Made by a program: the position numbers and the translations under genes
Assembly: GCA_903927685.1 (NCBI GenBank)
Contig: CAIYOB010001673.1
Coordinates: forward strand, 1-9,659
Direction of reading: 5' to 3'
DNA length: 9,659 nucleotides
Source of the DNA: an uncultured Planctomycetaceae bacterium
GTDB taxonomy: Bacteria; Planctomycetota; Planctomycetia; Pirellulales; Pirellulaceae
Shown: piece by piece, positions 1 through 7,554 of the stretch
Layout of the letters: the number at the start of each line of letters is the position of its first letter
How positions within the stretch are numbered: the stretch's first letter is position 1
Notes under the pieces: generated by a model
Database searches by the model: none
Seen by the model: only the letters and a program-made list of their open reading frames with translations
What the model was told of the DNA's origin: nothing

Positions 1-2062
<2,062 letters not shown>

Positions 2063-2101
2063 GACAGGTTCCTTGTGGGGGGCGAGCGTGGGCGTTTGGG
2101 C

Positions 2102-2134
2102 CAGCGAGCGGCCTCGCTGACGCCTTGGATTATA
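2102..2134 (-). promoter_or_regulatory. Fucosidase -10 element and 5'-UTR hairpin
   Basis: Read on the minus strand, a perfect TATAAT lies at 2134-2129, 67-72 nt before the fucosidase ATG. No good -35 lies at the right distance, so the promoter may be an extended -10 type (GC before TATAAT) or activator-dependent. Just downstream, inside the expected leader RNA, CAGCGAG (2102-2108) and CTCGCTG (2113-2119) form a 7-bp stem with a 4-nt loop. There is no T-tract, so it is not a terminator. The promoter call is moderate; the hairpin's role is unknown. Confidence 0.5.
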
Positions 2135-2218
2135 GCACGCGTCCGAGAGCGGATCATGTGCCGGCGCAGGCCGGCGTCCGAGCAACGAATGTTACGAGTT
2201 AAGGACTCATGATTGCAG

Positions 2219-2305
<87 letters not shown>

Positions 2306-2333
2306 AACCCCAATTCTCAGCTTGAACAACGCA

Positions 2334-3875
2334 CTACGGCCGCTGGAGTGCGGCCAGGGCGGCGAACGTGCCGCTCTGGTCCAGCCCCTGATAGGCGCGG
2401 ACGTAGGCTTCGTACAGCTCGTTGTACAACCGGTGCCGGTCCGGATCGGGCTCCAGTTGGCCGCACGGGTGGACCATGGCGGCGACGCCTTCTTCGATCG
2501 AGTGAAAGACGCCGGCCCCGACGCCGCCCAGCAGGGCGCTGCCCAGGCCGGTCGAATCGTCGCAGCGTAACGTCTCGACGGGCCGCCCGTAAACGTCGGC
2601 TTGGATCTGGCGCCAGACGGGCGACCGCGCCGCGCCGCCGCCGATCCGCAGGACGTCCACCGGCATCCCGGCGCGATGCCATTGTTCCAGGATGTCGCGG
2701 ATCTCCAGGGCCACGCCTTCCATGACCGCCCGCGTCAACTCGCCGCGGCCATGCGCGAACGAGAGCCCCAGGAACGCGCCCCGGGCGTCGGCATTCCAAT
2801 GCGGCGTCGCCGCCGTGGCCAGGTAGGGCAGGTACAGCAAGCCGCGACTGCCCGGCGGGGCACCGGCGGCCAGTTCATCCAACGCCTGATAAGCCGGCCG
2901 CCCGCCCGCCGCTTCCTGTTCCCGCTCGTGAGTTCCCACCACGTCCCGGAACCAGCGCAGTGAACTAGCGGCGGCATTCGACAAGCCCTCGACTTGCCAG
3001 CGTCCGGGCACGGCATGGTTGGTGACCATCATGCCGTCAAAGCCGGCGACGGGCGCGTCCGCGCACAGGATCGCCAGGCCGGCCGTGCCCAGCGTGACGG
3101 TGCCCAGCCCCGCGCGGATCGCGCCCATACCGACGACACTGCAGTTCTGGTCCCCGGCCCCCAGGCACAGCGGCGTGCCGGGCGCGAAACCCGTCTGTTG
3201 CGCCACCGCGTTTCCGATCTCCCCTACCTGCGTACCGGCCGGGGTCGGTTTGCCGAACTGGTTCGCGGCCAGGCCCAGCCGGTCCAGCAGCGGCGCGTTC
3301 CAGGTCAGCCGGCTGACATCCCAGGTGCCGTAAAAGGCGCAGCAGCAGGTATCGGTGAAATAATCGTCCGCGCCGAACGCTCGCAGCACCAGGTCCTGGT
3401 TCTGCACGAACCGCTGGGTGCGGGCGAACAAGGCCGGTTCCTGGTCCCGCATCCACAACAGTTTGGTCAGGATCCAGGTGGTGCCCAAGGGCAGCCCGCT
3501 GATCCGCTGGAACTCGGCGGCATCGATCTGGCGGCGAAGCTGCTCGACCTGAGCCCCCGTCCGCGCGTCCTGCCACGAGATCAGCCAGCGCACCGGCGTC
3601 CCGTCGGCGCCGACGGGACAGGTCACCGAGCGTTGGGCGGAAAAGCCAATCGCCGCGATCTCCCGCGGATCGACGGCCGCCTGGCCGAGTGCCGCGCGGC
3701 AGGCCTCCATCGTCTGGGCGATCAGCAGCTGCGGATCCTGCTCGACCCAGCCCGGCTGCGGATAACTCGCCCCGTACTCGCAGCCCGCGCTGACAATTCG
3801 CGTCCCGTGCAAGTCGAACAGCGAACAGCGCGCTCCCGAGGTGCCGACATCGACTCCCGCCAGATAGCGTCCCAT
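2334..3875 (-). CDS. FGGY-family carbohydrate kinase, xylulokinase-like
   Basis: Predicted ATP-dependent kinase for a sugar or polyol, cytoplasmic, 513 residues, the usual FGGY length. The start is ATG 3875, with AAGG 10 nt upstream; the open frame reaches 4079, but that part lies inside the neighbouring gene. Residues 4-20 (YLAGVDVGTSGARCSLF) form the first phosphate-binding motif with D9. WQDAR (101-105) is the substrate-loop motif. GAGDQ (239-243) supplies the probable catalytic base D242, followed by GLGTVTLGTAG (256-266). GGGAARSPVWRQI (412-424) and STGLGSALLG (441-450) are the C-terminal ATP-site motifs. The C-terminal half looks most like xylulokinase, while AQRSV near 80-84 recalls the glycerol-kinase NQRE loop. 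Xylulose, a deoxysugar ketose or another polyol are therefore all possible. It follows the KAS III gene by 32 bp, probably in one transcript. A fucosidase downstream makes a fuculokinase role conceivable but unproven. Confidence 0.9.
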   Translation of the reverse strand: MGRYLAGVDVGTSGARCSLFDLHGTRIVSAGCEYGASYPQPGWVEQDPQLLIAQTMEACRAALGQAAVDPREIAAIGFSAQRSVTCPVGADGTPVRWLISWQDARTGAQVEQLRRQIDAAEFQRISGLPLGTTWILTKLLWMRDQEPALFARTQRFVQNQDLVLRAFGADDYFTDTCCCAFYGTWDVSRLTWNAPLLDRLGLAANQFGKPTPAGTQVGEIGNAVAQQTGFAPGTPLCLGAGDQNCSVVGMGAIRAGLGTVTLGTAGLAILCADAPVAGFDGMMVTNHAVPGRWQVEGLSNAAASSLRWFRDVVGTHEREQEAAGGRPAYQALDELAAGAPPGSRGLLYLPYLATAATPHWNADARGAFLGLSFAHGRGELTRAVMEGVALEIRDILEQWHRAGMPVDVLRIGGGAARSPVWRQIQADVYGRPVETLRCDDSTGLGSALLGGVGAGVFHSIEEGVAAMVHPCGQLEPDPDRHRLYNELYEAYVRAYQGLDQSGTFAALAALQRP

Positions 3876-3907
3876 CGGTATGTTGCCTTGCTCTTCGGGC
3901 AGGCTCG

Positions 3908-4930
3908 TCAAGGTTGTGTTTTCAAGTGGCCGGCCCAGGTCTCCTGCCAGACGCAGCCGGCCCAGGACCAGCCGACGCCGAACCCGACCAGCAGGCTGCG
4001 AGTCCCCGGGCGGATCCGCGCCTGCCGCCGCAGATCTTCGATCAGGATCGGGATCGTCGAGGACACGGTGTTGCCGCATTGTTCCAGCAACACCGGCATG
4101 CGGTCTTCGCCGATGCCCAGCCGCTGCTGCAACTGTTCCAGCATCTTCTTGGTGGCCTGGTGCAGCAAGTACAAATCAATGTCGCGTTCGCCCACCCCGG
4201 CGACTTCCAGGATCTGGTCGATCAGCTTGGGCACCTGGGCGACGGTGAAGCTGATCAAGCTCGGCCCATCCATGTACAGGGCGCTGGGCCAACGCTTCCG
4301 ATGCCGTGGACGAATCGCATCCTTGGCGGGCCGGGCTCCGCCGCTGCCGACGATCAGCGTGTCGGCCCCCTCGCCGTCGGTGCCGTACTTGAAGCCGGAC
4401 AGGGCCGGCGCATCGGCGGCCTCGATCAGCGTTGCCGCGGCGGCGTCGCCGAAAATCGTCCGCAGGCTGCGGTCGTTCGGGTCGATGTACTTCGAGTACG
4501 TTTCGGCCGTGATCAGCAGCACGCGGCGGCACGAGCCCAGCCGGATCAAGCCGTCGGCCAGGGCCAGACCGTAGACGAAGCCGGAACAGCCCAGATTGAA
4601 GTCGAGCGCGCCGGCCGAGGTGGGCAGGCCGAGCCGCGACTGCAGCAGGCACGCGGTCGTCGGCAGCGGATAATCGGGCGTCTGCGTGCACAGCAGCAGG
4701 AAGTCGATGCTGTGCGGATCAATCCCGTGCTGGGCGAACAGCTTTTGGGCGGCGGCCACCCCCAGGTCCGAGGCGCATTCATCCGCCGCCGCGATGTGCC
4801 GCGCGGCGATCCCCGTTTTTTCGTAAATCAAGTCCATGTCCCAACCGGGATACGCCCGCTTGAGTTCTTCGTTCGTTTCGACTCGCTCGGGATAATGGAC
4901 TGCGATAGGACCGATCGCTGCGTACTTCAC
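3908..4930 (-). CDS. 3-oxoacyl-ACP synthase III family protein (KAS III / FabH-like)
   Basis: Predicted thiolase-fold condensing enzyme joining an acyl-CoA or acyl-ACP starter to a malonyl- or aminoacyl-type partner; 340 residues, the normal KAS III length. The start is GTG at 4930 with GAGGT about 10 nt upstream; a stop lies five codons further upstream, so no other upstream start is possible. The Cys-His-Asn triad is visible: C115 in DFNLGCSGFVYG (110-121), H257 in LLHQATKKM (255-263) and N287 in CGNTVSSTIP (285-294). The C-terminal glycine-rich loop GFGVGWSWAG is at 316-325. The LGCSGFVYGL form differs from canonical housekeeping FabH (ACAGF), which points to a specialised paralogue. Such variants occur in surface-glycan and secondary-lipid gene clusters as well as fatty-acid clusters, so the product is open. 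It is the first gene of a probable two-gene operon with the FGGY kinase, driven from 4976-5004. Confidence 0.9.
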   Translation of the reverse strand: MKYAAIGPIAVHYPERVETNEELKRAYPGWDMDLIYEKTGIAARHIAAADECASDLGVAAAQKLFAQHGIDPHSIDFLLLCTQTPDYPLPTTACLLQSRLGLPTSAGALDFNLGCSGFVYGLALADGLIRLGSCRRVLLITAETYSKYIDPNDRSLRTIFGDAAAATLIEAADAPALSGFKYGTDGEGADTLIVGSGGARPAKDAIRPRHRKRWPSALYMDGPSLISFTVAQVPKLIDQILEVAGVGERDIDLYLLHQATKKMLEQLQQRLGIGEDRMPVLLEQCGNTVSSTIPILIEDLRRQARIRPGTRSLLVGFGVGWSWAGCVWQETWAGHLKTQP

Positions 4931-4975
4931 CGGCGCTGCACCTCAACTGTCGGGCCAAAGAACGACAAGCGCAAC

Positions 4976-5004
4976 ACAATAGCGGAGCGGGTACGGCGGG
5001 TCAA
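4976..5004 (-). promoter_or_regulatory. Sigma70-type promoter for the KAS III - kinase operon
   Basis: On the minus strand, TTGACC (5004-4999, 5 of 6 to the -35 consensus), a 17-bp spacer and TATTGT (4981-4976) lie 46 bp before the GTG start. This predicts transcription starting near 4969. It is back-to-back with the promoter at 5066-5093, leaving about 60 bp between the two -35 boxes where a shared regulator could bind. Confidence 0.65.
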
Positions 5005-5065
5005 TGCGGATAACTTCGGGCCTGCAGGCACTGCTGGCGCCTGGCCGCGGGCAGCCCGATTTCTC

Positions 5066-5093
5066 TTGACCGGCTGGTGCGACTCGCTATACT
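5066..5093 (+). promoter_or_regulatory. Sigma70-type promoter for the CpsB-like phosphatase
   Basis: TTGACC (5066-5071), a 16-bp spacer and TATACT (5088-5093) lie 51 bp before the ATG at 5144, which predicts a short leader of about 44 nt. Both hexamers match consensus at five of six positions. Confidence 0.7.
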
Positions 5094-5143
5094 CCCCGCG
5101 CTTCATCCCCGCTGGCAACGCTAGGCAGGAGGCGACAATCGCG

Positions 5144-5962
5144 ATGCTCGACAACCAGGCCTTCGCAGACATTCCCTTCGTAGACATCCACTGCCATCTG
5201 GTTCCCGGAATCGATGACGGCGCCCAATCTTGGGAACAGTCGCTGCAGATGGCCGCGCTGGCCGTCGCCGACGGCATCGGGGCCATCGTCGTCACGCCGC
5301 ACCAGCTGGGCAATTTTGCGCACAACACCGGTCAAACGATCCGGGCCCGCACCAGCGAACTGCAGCAGTCCCTCGACGCGCACGGGATCGCCCTCCGCGT
5401 CCTGCCCGGCGCCGACGTGCGGATCGAGCCCGACATGGTGGAGAAACTCCGCCGCGGGGAAGTATTGACCCTGGCGGACCGCGGCAAGCACGTGCTGCTC
5501 GAACTGCCGCACGAATTGTACTTCCCCTTGGAGGACGTCCTGGAAAGCCTGCGCCGCGCGGGCTTGACGGGGATCCTGTCCCATCCGGAGCGGAACCAGG
5601 GGCTGCTCAAACAGCCGCAGTTGCTGGCGCCGCTGGTCGACCGCGGCTGCCTGATGCAAGTCACTTGCGGCAGCCTGCTGGGCACCTTCGGTCCGGCGTC
5701 GCAACAACTGTCCGAGTGGATGCTGGAGGAGGGCCTGGTCCATTTCCTGGCGACCGACGCCCACGGGCACAATGCCCGGCGGCCGTTGATGAAGCAGGCT
5801 TACGAACGGGCCAAACAACTGGTCGGCGAGGACGTGGCTGACGACCTGTGCTGCCGCAATCCGGCGGCCGTCGCCAACGGCGCTCCGATCGGCGTGCGGC
5901 GGTACAAGGCCAAGCCGCGCGGCCTGCTGGCGGGCCTGTTCAAACGCCGCGCTGCCGCCTGA
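5144..5962 (+). CDS. PHP-domain protein-tyrosine phosphatase, CpsB/CapC/YwqE family
   Basis: Predicted metal-dependent phosphatase that, in characterised homologues, dephosphorylates tyrosine kinases (Wzc/CpsD type) controlling capsule or exopolysaccharide assembly; cytoplasmic, 272 residues. The start is ATG 5144 with AGGAGG at 5127-5132; the longer open frame upstream is antisense to the KAS III gene and is not real. Metal-binding motifs appear in order: DIHCHLVPGIDDGA (14-27; H16, H18, D24), TPH (51-53), LLELPHE (118-124), SHPERN (146-151) and ATDAHGHN (203-210). The C-terminus (about 251-272) is basic, RRYKAKPRGLLAGLFKRR. No tyrosine kinase or export gene lies in the window, so the partner must be elsewhere. 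The divergent neighbour is the KAS III gene. Confidence 0.9.
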   Translation: MLDNQAFADIPFVDIHCHLVPGIDDGAQSWEQSLQMAALAVADGIGAIVVTPHQLGNFAHNTGQTIRARTSELQQSLDAHGIALRVLPGADVRIEPDMVEKLRRGEVLTLADRGKHVLLELPHELYFPLEDVLESLRRAGLTGILSHPERNQGLLKQPQLLAPLVDRGCLMQVTCGSLLGTFGPASQQLSEWMLEEGLVHFLATDAHGHNARRPLMKQAYERAKQLVGEDVADDLCCRNPAAVANGAPIGVRRYKAKPRGLLAGLFKRRAAA

Positions 5963-5982
5963 GACGCGAGCGGCCGGAAGAG

Positions 5983-6120
5983 AATCTGAAAATCCGAGAT
6001 CTGAAAACCTGAGGTCCGAGATCTGAAATCTGAGATCTGAAATCCGGGATCCGGGATCCGAAATCTCAAATCTGAAATCCGATTCTCAAATCTCAAATCT
6101 CAAATCTCAAATCTAAAACC
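5983..6120. repeat. Degenerate heptanucleotide tandem repeat tract
   Basis: About 19 units of 7-8 nt follow a consensus near AATCYSA, with GATCTGA, AATCTGA, GATCCGG and AATCTCA variants. The right end has four perfect CTCAAAT heptads in a row (6085-6112). It fills most of the 186 bp between the phosphatase stop and the next ATG and is much more A/T-rich than its surroundings. Degenerate copies (AAATCC, AAATCCGAATG) run on to the ATG at 6149. Heptameric short tandem repeats are a known intergenic feature in other phyla such as cyanobacteria. No function is visible. Confidence 0.88.
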
Positions 6121-6148
6121 CGAACCAAATCCCCAACCCGAAATCCGA

Positions 6149-7087
6149 ATGTCCCATACCTTGCGGGCGGCCTCCTCGCGGCGGGCACCCTCCTCGCTGG
6201 CGTCGCTCTCGCTTGCAGCCAACTCGCTGGCGGCCTTCTCGCTGACGGCCCTCTCGCTGGCGCTTCGGGTTTCGGTGCGTGCTTCCGTCGCCGGGCGAAT
6301 CCCGCGCCCGAGGCTGGTCCGGTGGTTCACGCTGGCGGCGCTGTTGATCGGCGCTGGCTGGACCTCCGGGGCGGAAATGGCCCGCTGGCCGGACGAGTAC
6401 CAGGCCGGCCAATTCCTGTGCCACGCGGATTTCCCGCTGGCGGAATACCAGCCGTTGCTGGGCAGCATGCCCGGGCTGGAGGAAGACCTCACCCGGTTGT
6501 TGGGGCTGCAACCCTCGCGGGATGTGGTTCACGTGTTCCTGTTCCACAACAAGAGCACCTACCAGGGCTATGTCAAGCAGTACTTTCCGGAAGCTCCGGC
6601 CCGCAAAGCGCTGTTCATCAAGGACCGCGGACTGGGCATGGTTTTCGCCTATGACGGCGATGATTTCGAAATCGACTTGCGGCACGAATGCACGCACGCC
6701 CTGCTGAACGCCGCCTTGCCAGTGACGCCGCTGTGGCTGGACGAAGGATTGGCCGAGTACTTTGAGGTCGAGGCGAGCCAGCGGGCGGCCGGCCACCCGC
6801 ATCACAAGTACGTCAAGTGGAACTCGTACCTCGGGCAGACGGCCCGCCTGGAAGACCTGGAGCAGATCCGCGAAGTCAGCCAGATGACGCGGACCCGGTA
6901 TCGCCAAGCTTGGACCTGGGTCCATTTCCTGCTGCACGGACCGCCGGAAGCCCGCGAGGAACTGCAGCGGTACCTGGCCGACTTGCAGGCCCTCACGCCC
7001 CCGGGCCTGATGAGCCGCCGCCTCCGCCATCGCCTGCCCGACCTCGACGCCGATTTTGCCGACCATTGCCGCAACTGGCAGCCGTGA
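6149..7087 (+). CDS. Exported HExxH zinc metallopeptidase, DUF1570-like; start uncertain
   Basis: Predicted gluzincin-type zinc protease acting in the envelope or outside the cell. With ATG 6149 the product is 312 residues. HECTH at 179-183 provides two zinc ligands and the catalytic Glu, and WLDEGLAEYF (196-205) supplies the third ligand (E199 or E203), as in DUF1570/peptidase-MA-like proteins common in planctomycetes. Residues 13-39 are low-complexity, encoded by a 15-bp tandem repeat. A typical signal peptide begins only after it: basic RIPRPRLVRW (50-59), hydrophobic FTLAALLIGAGW (60-71), probable cleavage after TSGA (72-75). The true start is therefore probably downstream, with GTG 6275 (residue 43) the best candidate. 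Neither start has a clear ribosome site. No promoter is seen in the repeat tract ahead. The substrate is unknown. Confidence 0.82.
   Translation: MSHTLRAASSRRAPSSLASLSLAANSLAAFSLTALSLALRVSVRASVAGRIPRPRLVRWFTLAALLIGAGWTSGAEMARWPDEYQAGQFLCHADFPLAEYQPLLGSMPGLEEDLTRLLGLQPSRDVVHVFLFHNKSTYQGYVKQYFPEAPARKALFIKDRGLGMVFAYDGDDFEIDLRHECTHALLNAALPVTPLWLDEGLAEYFEVEASQRAAGHPHHKYVKWNSYLGQTARLEDLEQIREVSQMTRTRYRQAWTWVHFLLHGPPEAREELQRYLADLQALTPPGLMSRRLRHRLPDLDADFADHCRNWQP
6175..6267 (+). repeat. 15-bp tandem repeat at the metallopeptidase 5' end
   Basis: The core CTCGCTGGCGG and close variants begin at 6175, 6193, 6208, 6223, 6238 and 6253. The spacing is 18 bp and then 15 bp four times. Because 15 is a multiple of three, in the metallopeptidase frame it encodes a five-residue period of the form x-S-L-A-A (residues about 15-39). 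It sits upstream of the apparent signal peptide, so it is either a non-coding repeat that happens to be open or an expanded N-terminus. Confidence 0.85.
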
Positions 7088-7102
7088 GCGAGCTAGATCT
7101 TC

Positions 7103-7188
7103 GGGTGCCTGGGGGCGAGTGCAGCGAGCCCCCAGATGCAAGACTGGGGGCTCGCCACTCGTCCCTCGCGGCTCGACCCCAGCCACCC
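7103..7188. repeat. Nested palindromic intergenic repeat, copy 2
   Basis: Same element and orientation as 2219-2305. The outer arms are 7103-7119 and 7172-7188 (17 nt, two mismatches, left arm diverged). The inner arms are 7124-7135 (GCGAGCCCCCAG) and 7144-7155, 12 bp perfect around an 8-nt loop. It begins 15 bp after the metallopeptidase stop and ends about 55 bp before the ilv promoter, so it lies in the 3' tail of the upstream transcript. The right half is almost identical between copies, while changes cluster in the left arm and loop. Confidence 0.85.
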
Positions 7189-7242
7189 TGCCAGCAGCCA
7201 CCGTGTGGCGACGGCAAGTCTGCGCATCAAGCCGCTGCCCGC

Positions 7243-7271
7243 TTGACGCCGATAAACGTAGCAGGTATATA
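7243..7271 (+). promoter_or_regulatory. Sigma70-type promoter of the ilv leader and operon
   Basis: TTGACG (7243-7248, five of six), a 17-bp spacer and TATATA (7266-7271) form a well-spaced promoter; the overlapping TATAAA at 7268-7273 gives an alternative -10 with a 19-bp spacer. The predicted start near 7279 gives an ilvB leader RNA of about 275 nt, long enough to contain the short leader ORF and the terminator. Confidence 0.65.
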
Positions 7272-7314
7272 AAAGCGAGTTGTTCAGAGAGATTTGTTGG
7301 TCGGTTGAAACCCC

Positions 7315-7419
7315 ATGAATCGCGACTTTCACCCTAGCTTGGCTTTGCTGCTCACCCCCGCGGTGCTGCTGGGCGTCGTGATTCTAGTCGGCGTCGTTGT
7401 TAACGGCGTCGCGTCGTAG
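7315..7419 (+). CDS. Branched-chain-amino-acid-rich leader peptide (IvbL-like), 34 residues
   Basis: The short ORF runs from ATG 7315 to TAG 7417-7419; an in-frame TGA at 7306-7308 makes this ATG the only start. The 34 residues contain 8 Val, 7 Leu and 1 Ile, including runs LLL (11-13), VVILV (21-25) and VVV (27-29). It lies between a promoter and an intrinsic terminator upstream of ilvB. This matches E. coli ivbL, a Val/Leu-rich leader of similar length whose translation controls ilvBN by attenuation. Its last four codons and stop overlap the 5' strand of the proposed antiterminator. No good Shine-Dalgarno sequence precedes it. The alternative is a tiny single-pass membrane protein, since such a segment is also rich in Leu and Val. 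Position and competing RNA structures favour the leader-peptide reading. Confidence 0.72.
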   Translation: MNRDFHPSLALLLTPAVLLGVVILVGVVVNGVAS

Positions 7420-7477
7420 GGGGTCAATCGGACACCAAAATCCGGACCATCATCAACCCCCGCCGGCGCGACACGCC
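7405..7477 (+). promoter_or_regulatory. Proposed antiterminator helix of the ilv attenuator
   Basis: RNA bases 7405-7424 can pair with 7456-7477. GGGGGU (7419-7424) pairs with ACCCCC (7456-7461). GUCGCGUCG (7408-7416) pairs with CGGCGCGAC (7464-7472) with one G-U pair. GGC (7405-7407) pairs with GCC (7475-7477) past a 2-nt bulge. In all there are 18 pairs, interrupted by a 2x2 mismatch and the bulge. This uses ten of the twelve left-arm bases of the terminator and three of its right arm, so the two folds exclude each other. A ribosome stalled at codons 21-25 leaves 7405-7424 free; one at the stop codon covers it. The same six bases 7419-7424 can also pair with ACCCCC at 7354-7359, a possible protector arm. 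Folding energies were not computed. Confidence 0.6.
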
Positions 7478-7497
7478 GGCGGGGGTTTTCCTTTTTT
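7455..7497 (+). terminator. Intrinsic terminator upstream of ilvB (attenuator terminator)
   Basis: A perfect 12-bp GC stem (CCCCCGCCGGCG at 7457-7468 with 7474-7485, 5-nt loop CGACA) is followed by TTTTCC and six T residues (7486-7497). It lies 36 bp downstream of the leader ORF stop and 57 bp upstream of the ilvB ATG, on the same strand. It would therefore end transcription before ilvB unless countered. A terminator placed between an operon's promoter and its first enzyme gene is the signature of attenuation. Confidence 0.88.
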
Positions 7498-7554
7498 GGC
7501 ACCCTGACCCCGCCGGCTGACTCGCCCCCCGGCAGCCAAGAAAGGAACATTGCG

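Noticed and set aside
3876..4079. N-terminal extension of the FGGY kinase to 4079
   Set aside because: The extension lies within the KAS III coding region and is not protein-like; ATG 3875 begins exactly at the family's N-terminal motif.
2994..4574. 526-codon plus-strand frame across the kinase and KAS III genes
   Set aside because: It is antisense to two genes with intact catalytic motifs, and its own translation has no recognisable domain.
5800..6096. Minus-strand frame with recurring ISDFR/FQISDF peptides
   Set aside because: The 7-bp tandem repeat read in three frames gives a seven-residue period; this is a repeat artefact, not a protein.
5983..6120. Possible CRISPR array
   Set aside because: Units are only 7-8 nt, directly adjacent, with no unique spacers and no cas genes nearby.
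6113..7201. 362-codon minus-strand frame with an EGRQR-type repeat
   Set aside because: It is antisense to the HExxH metallopeptidase. The peptide repeat is simply the 15-bp DNA repeat read backwards, and the frame also runs through palindromic repeat copy 2.
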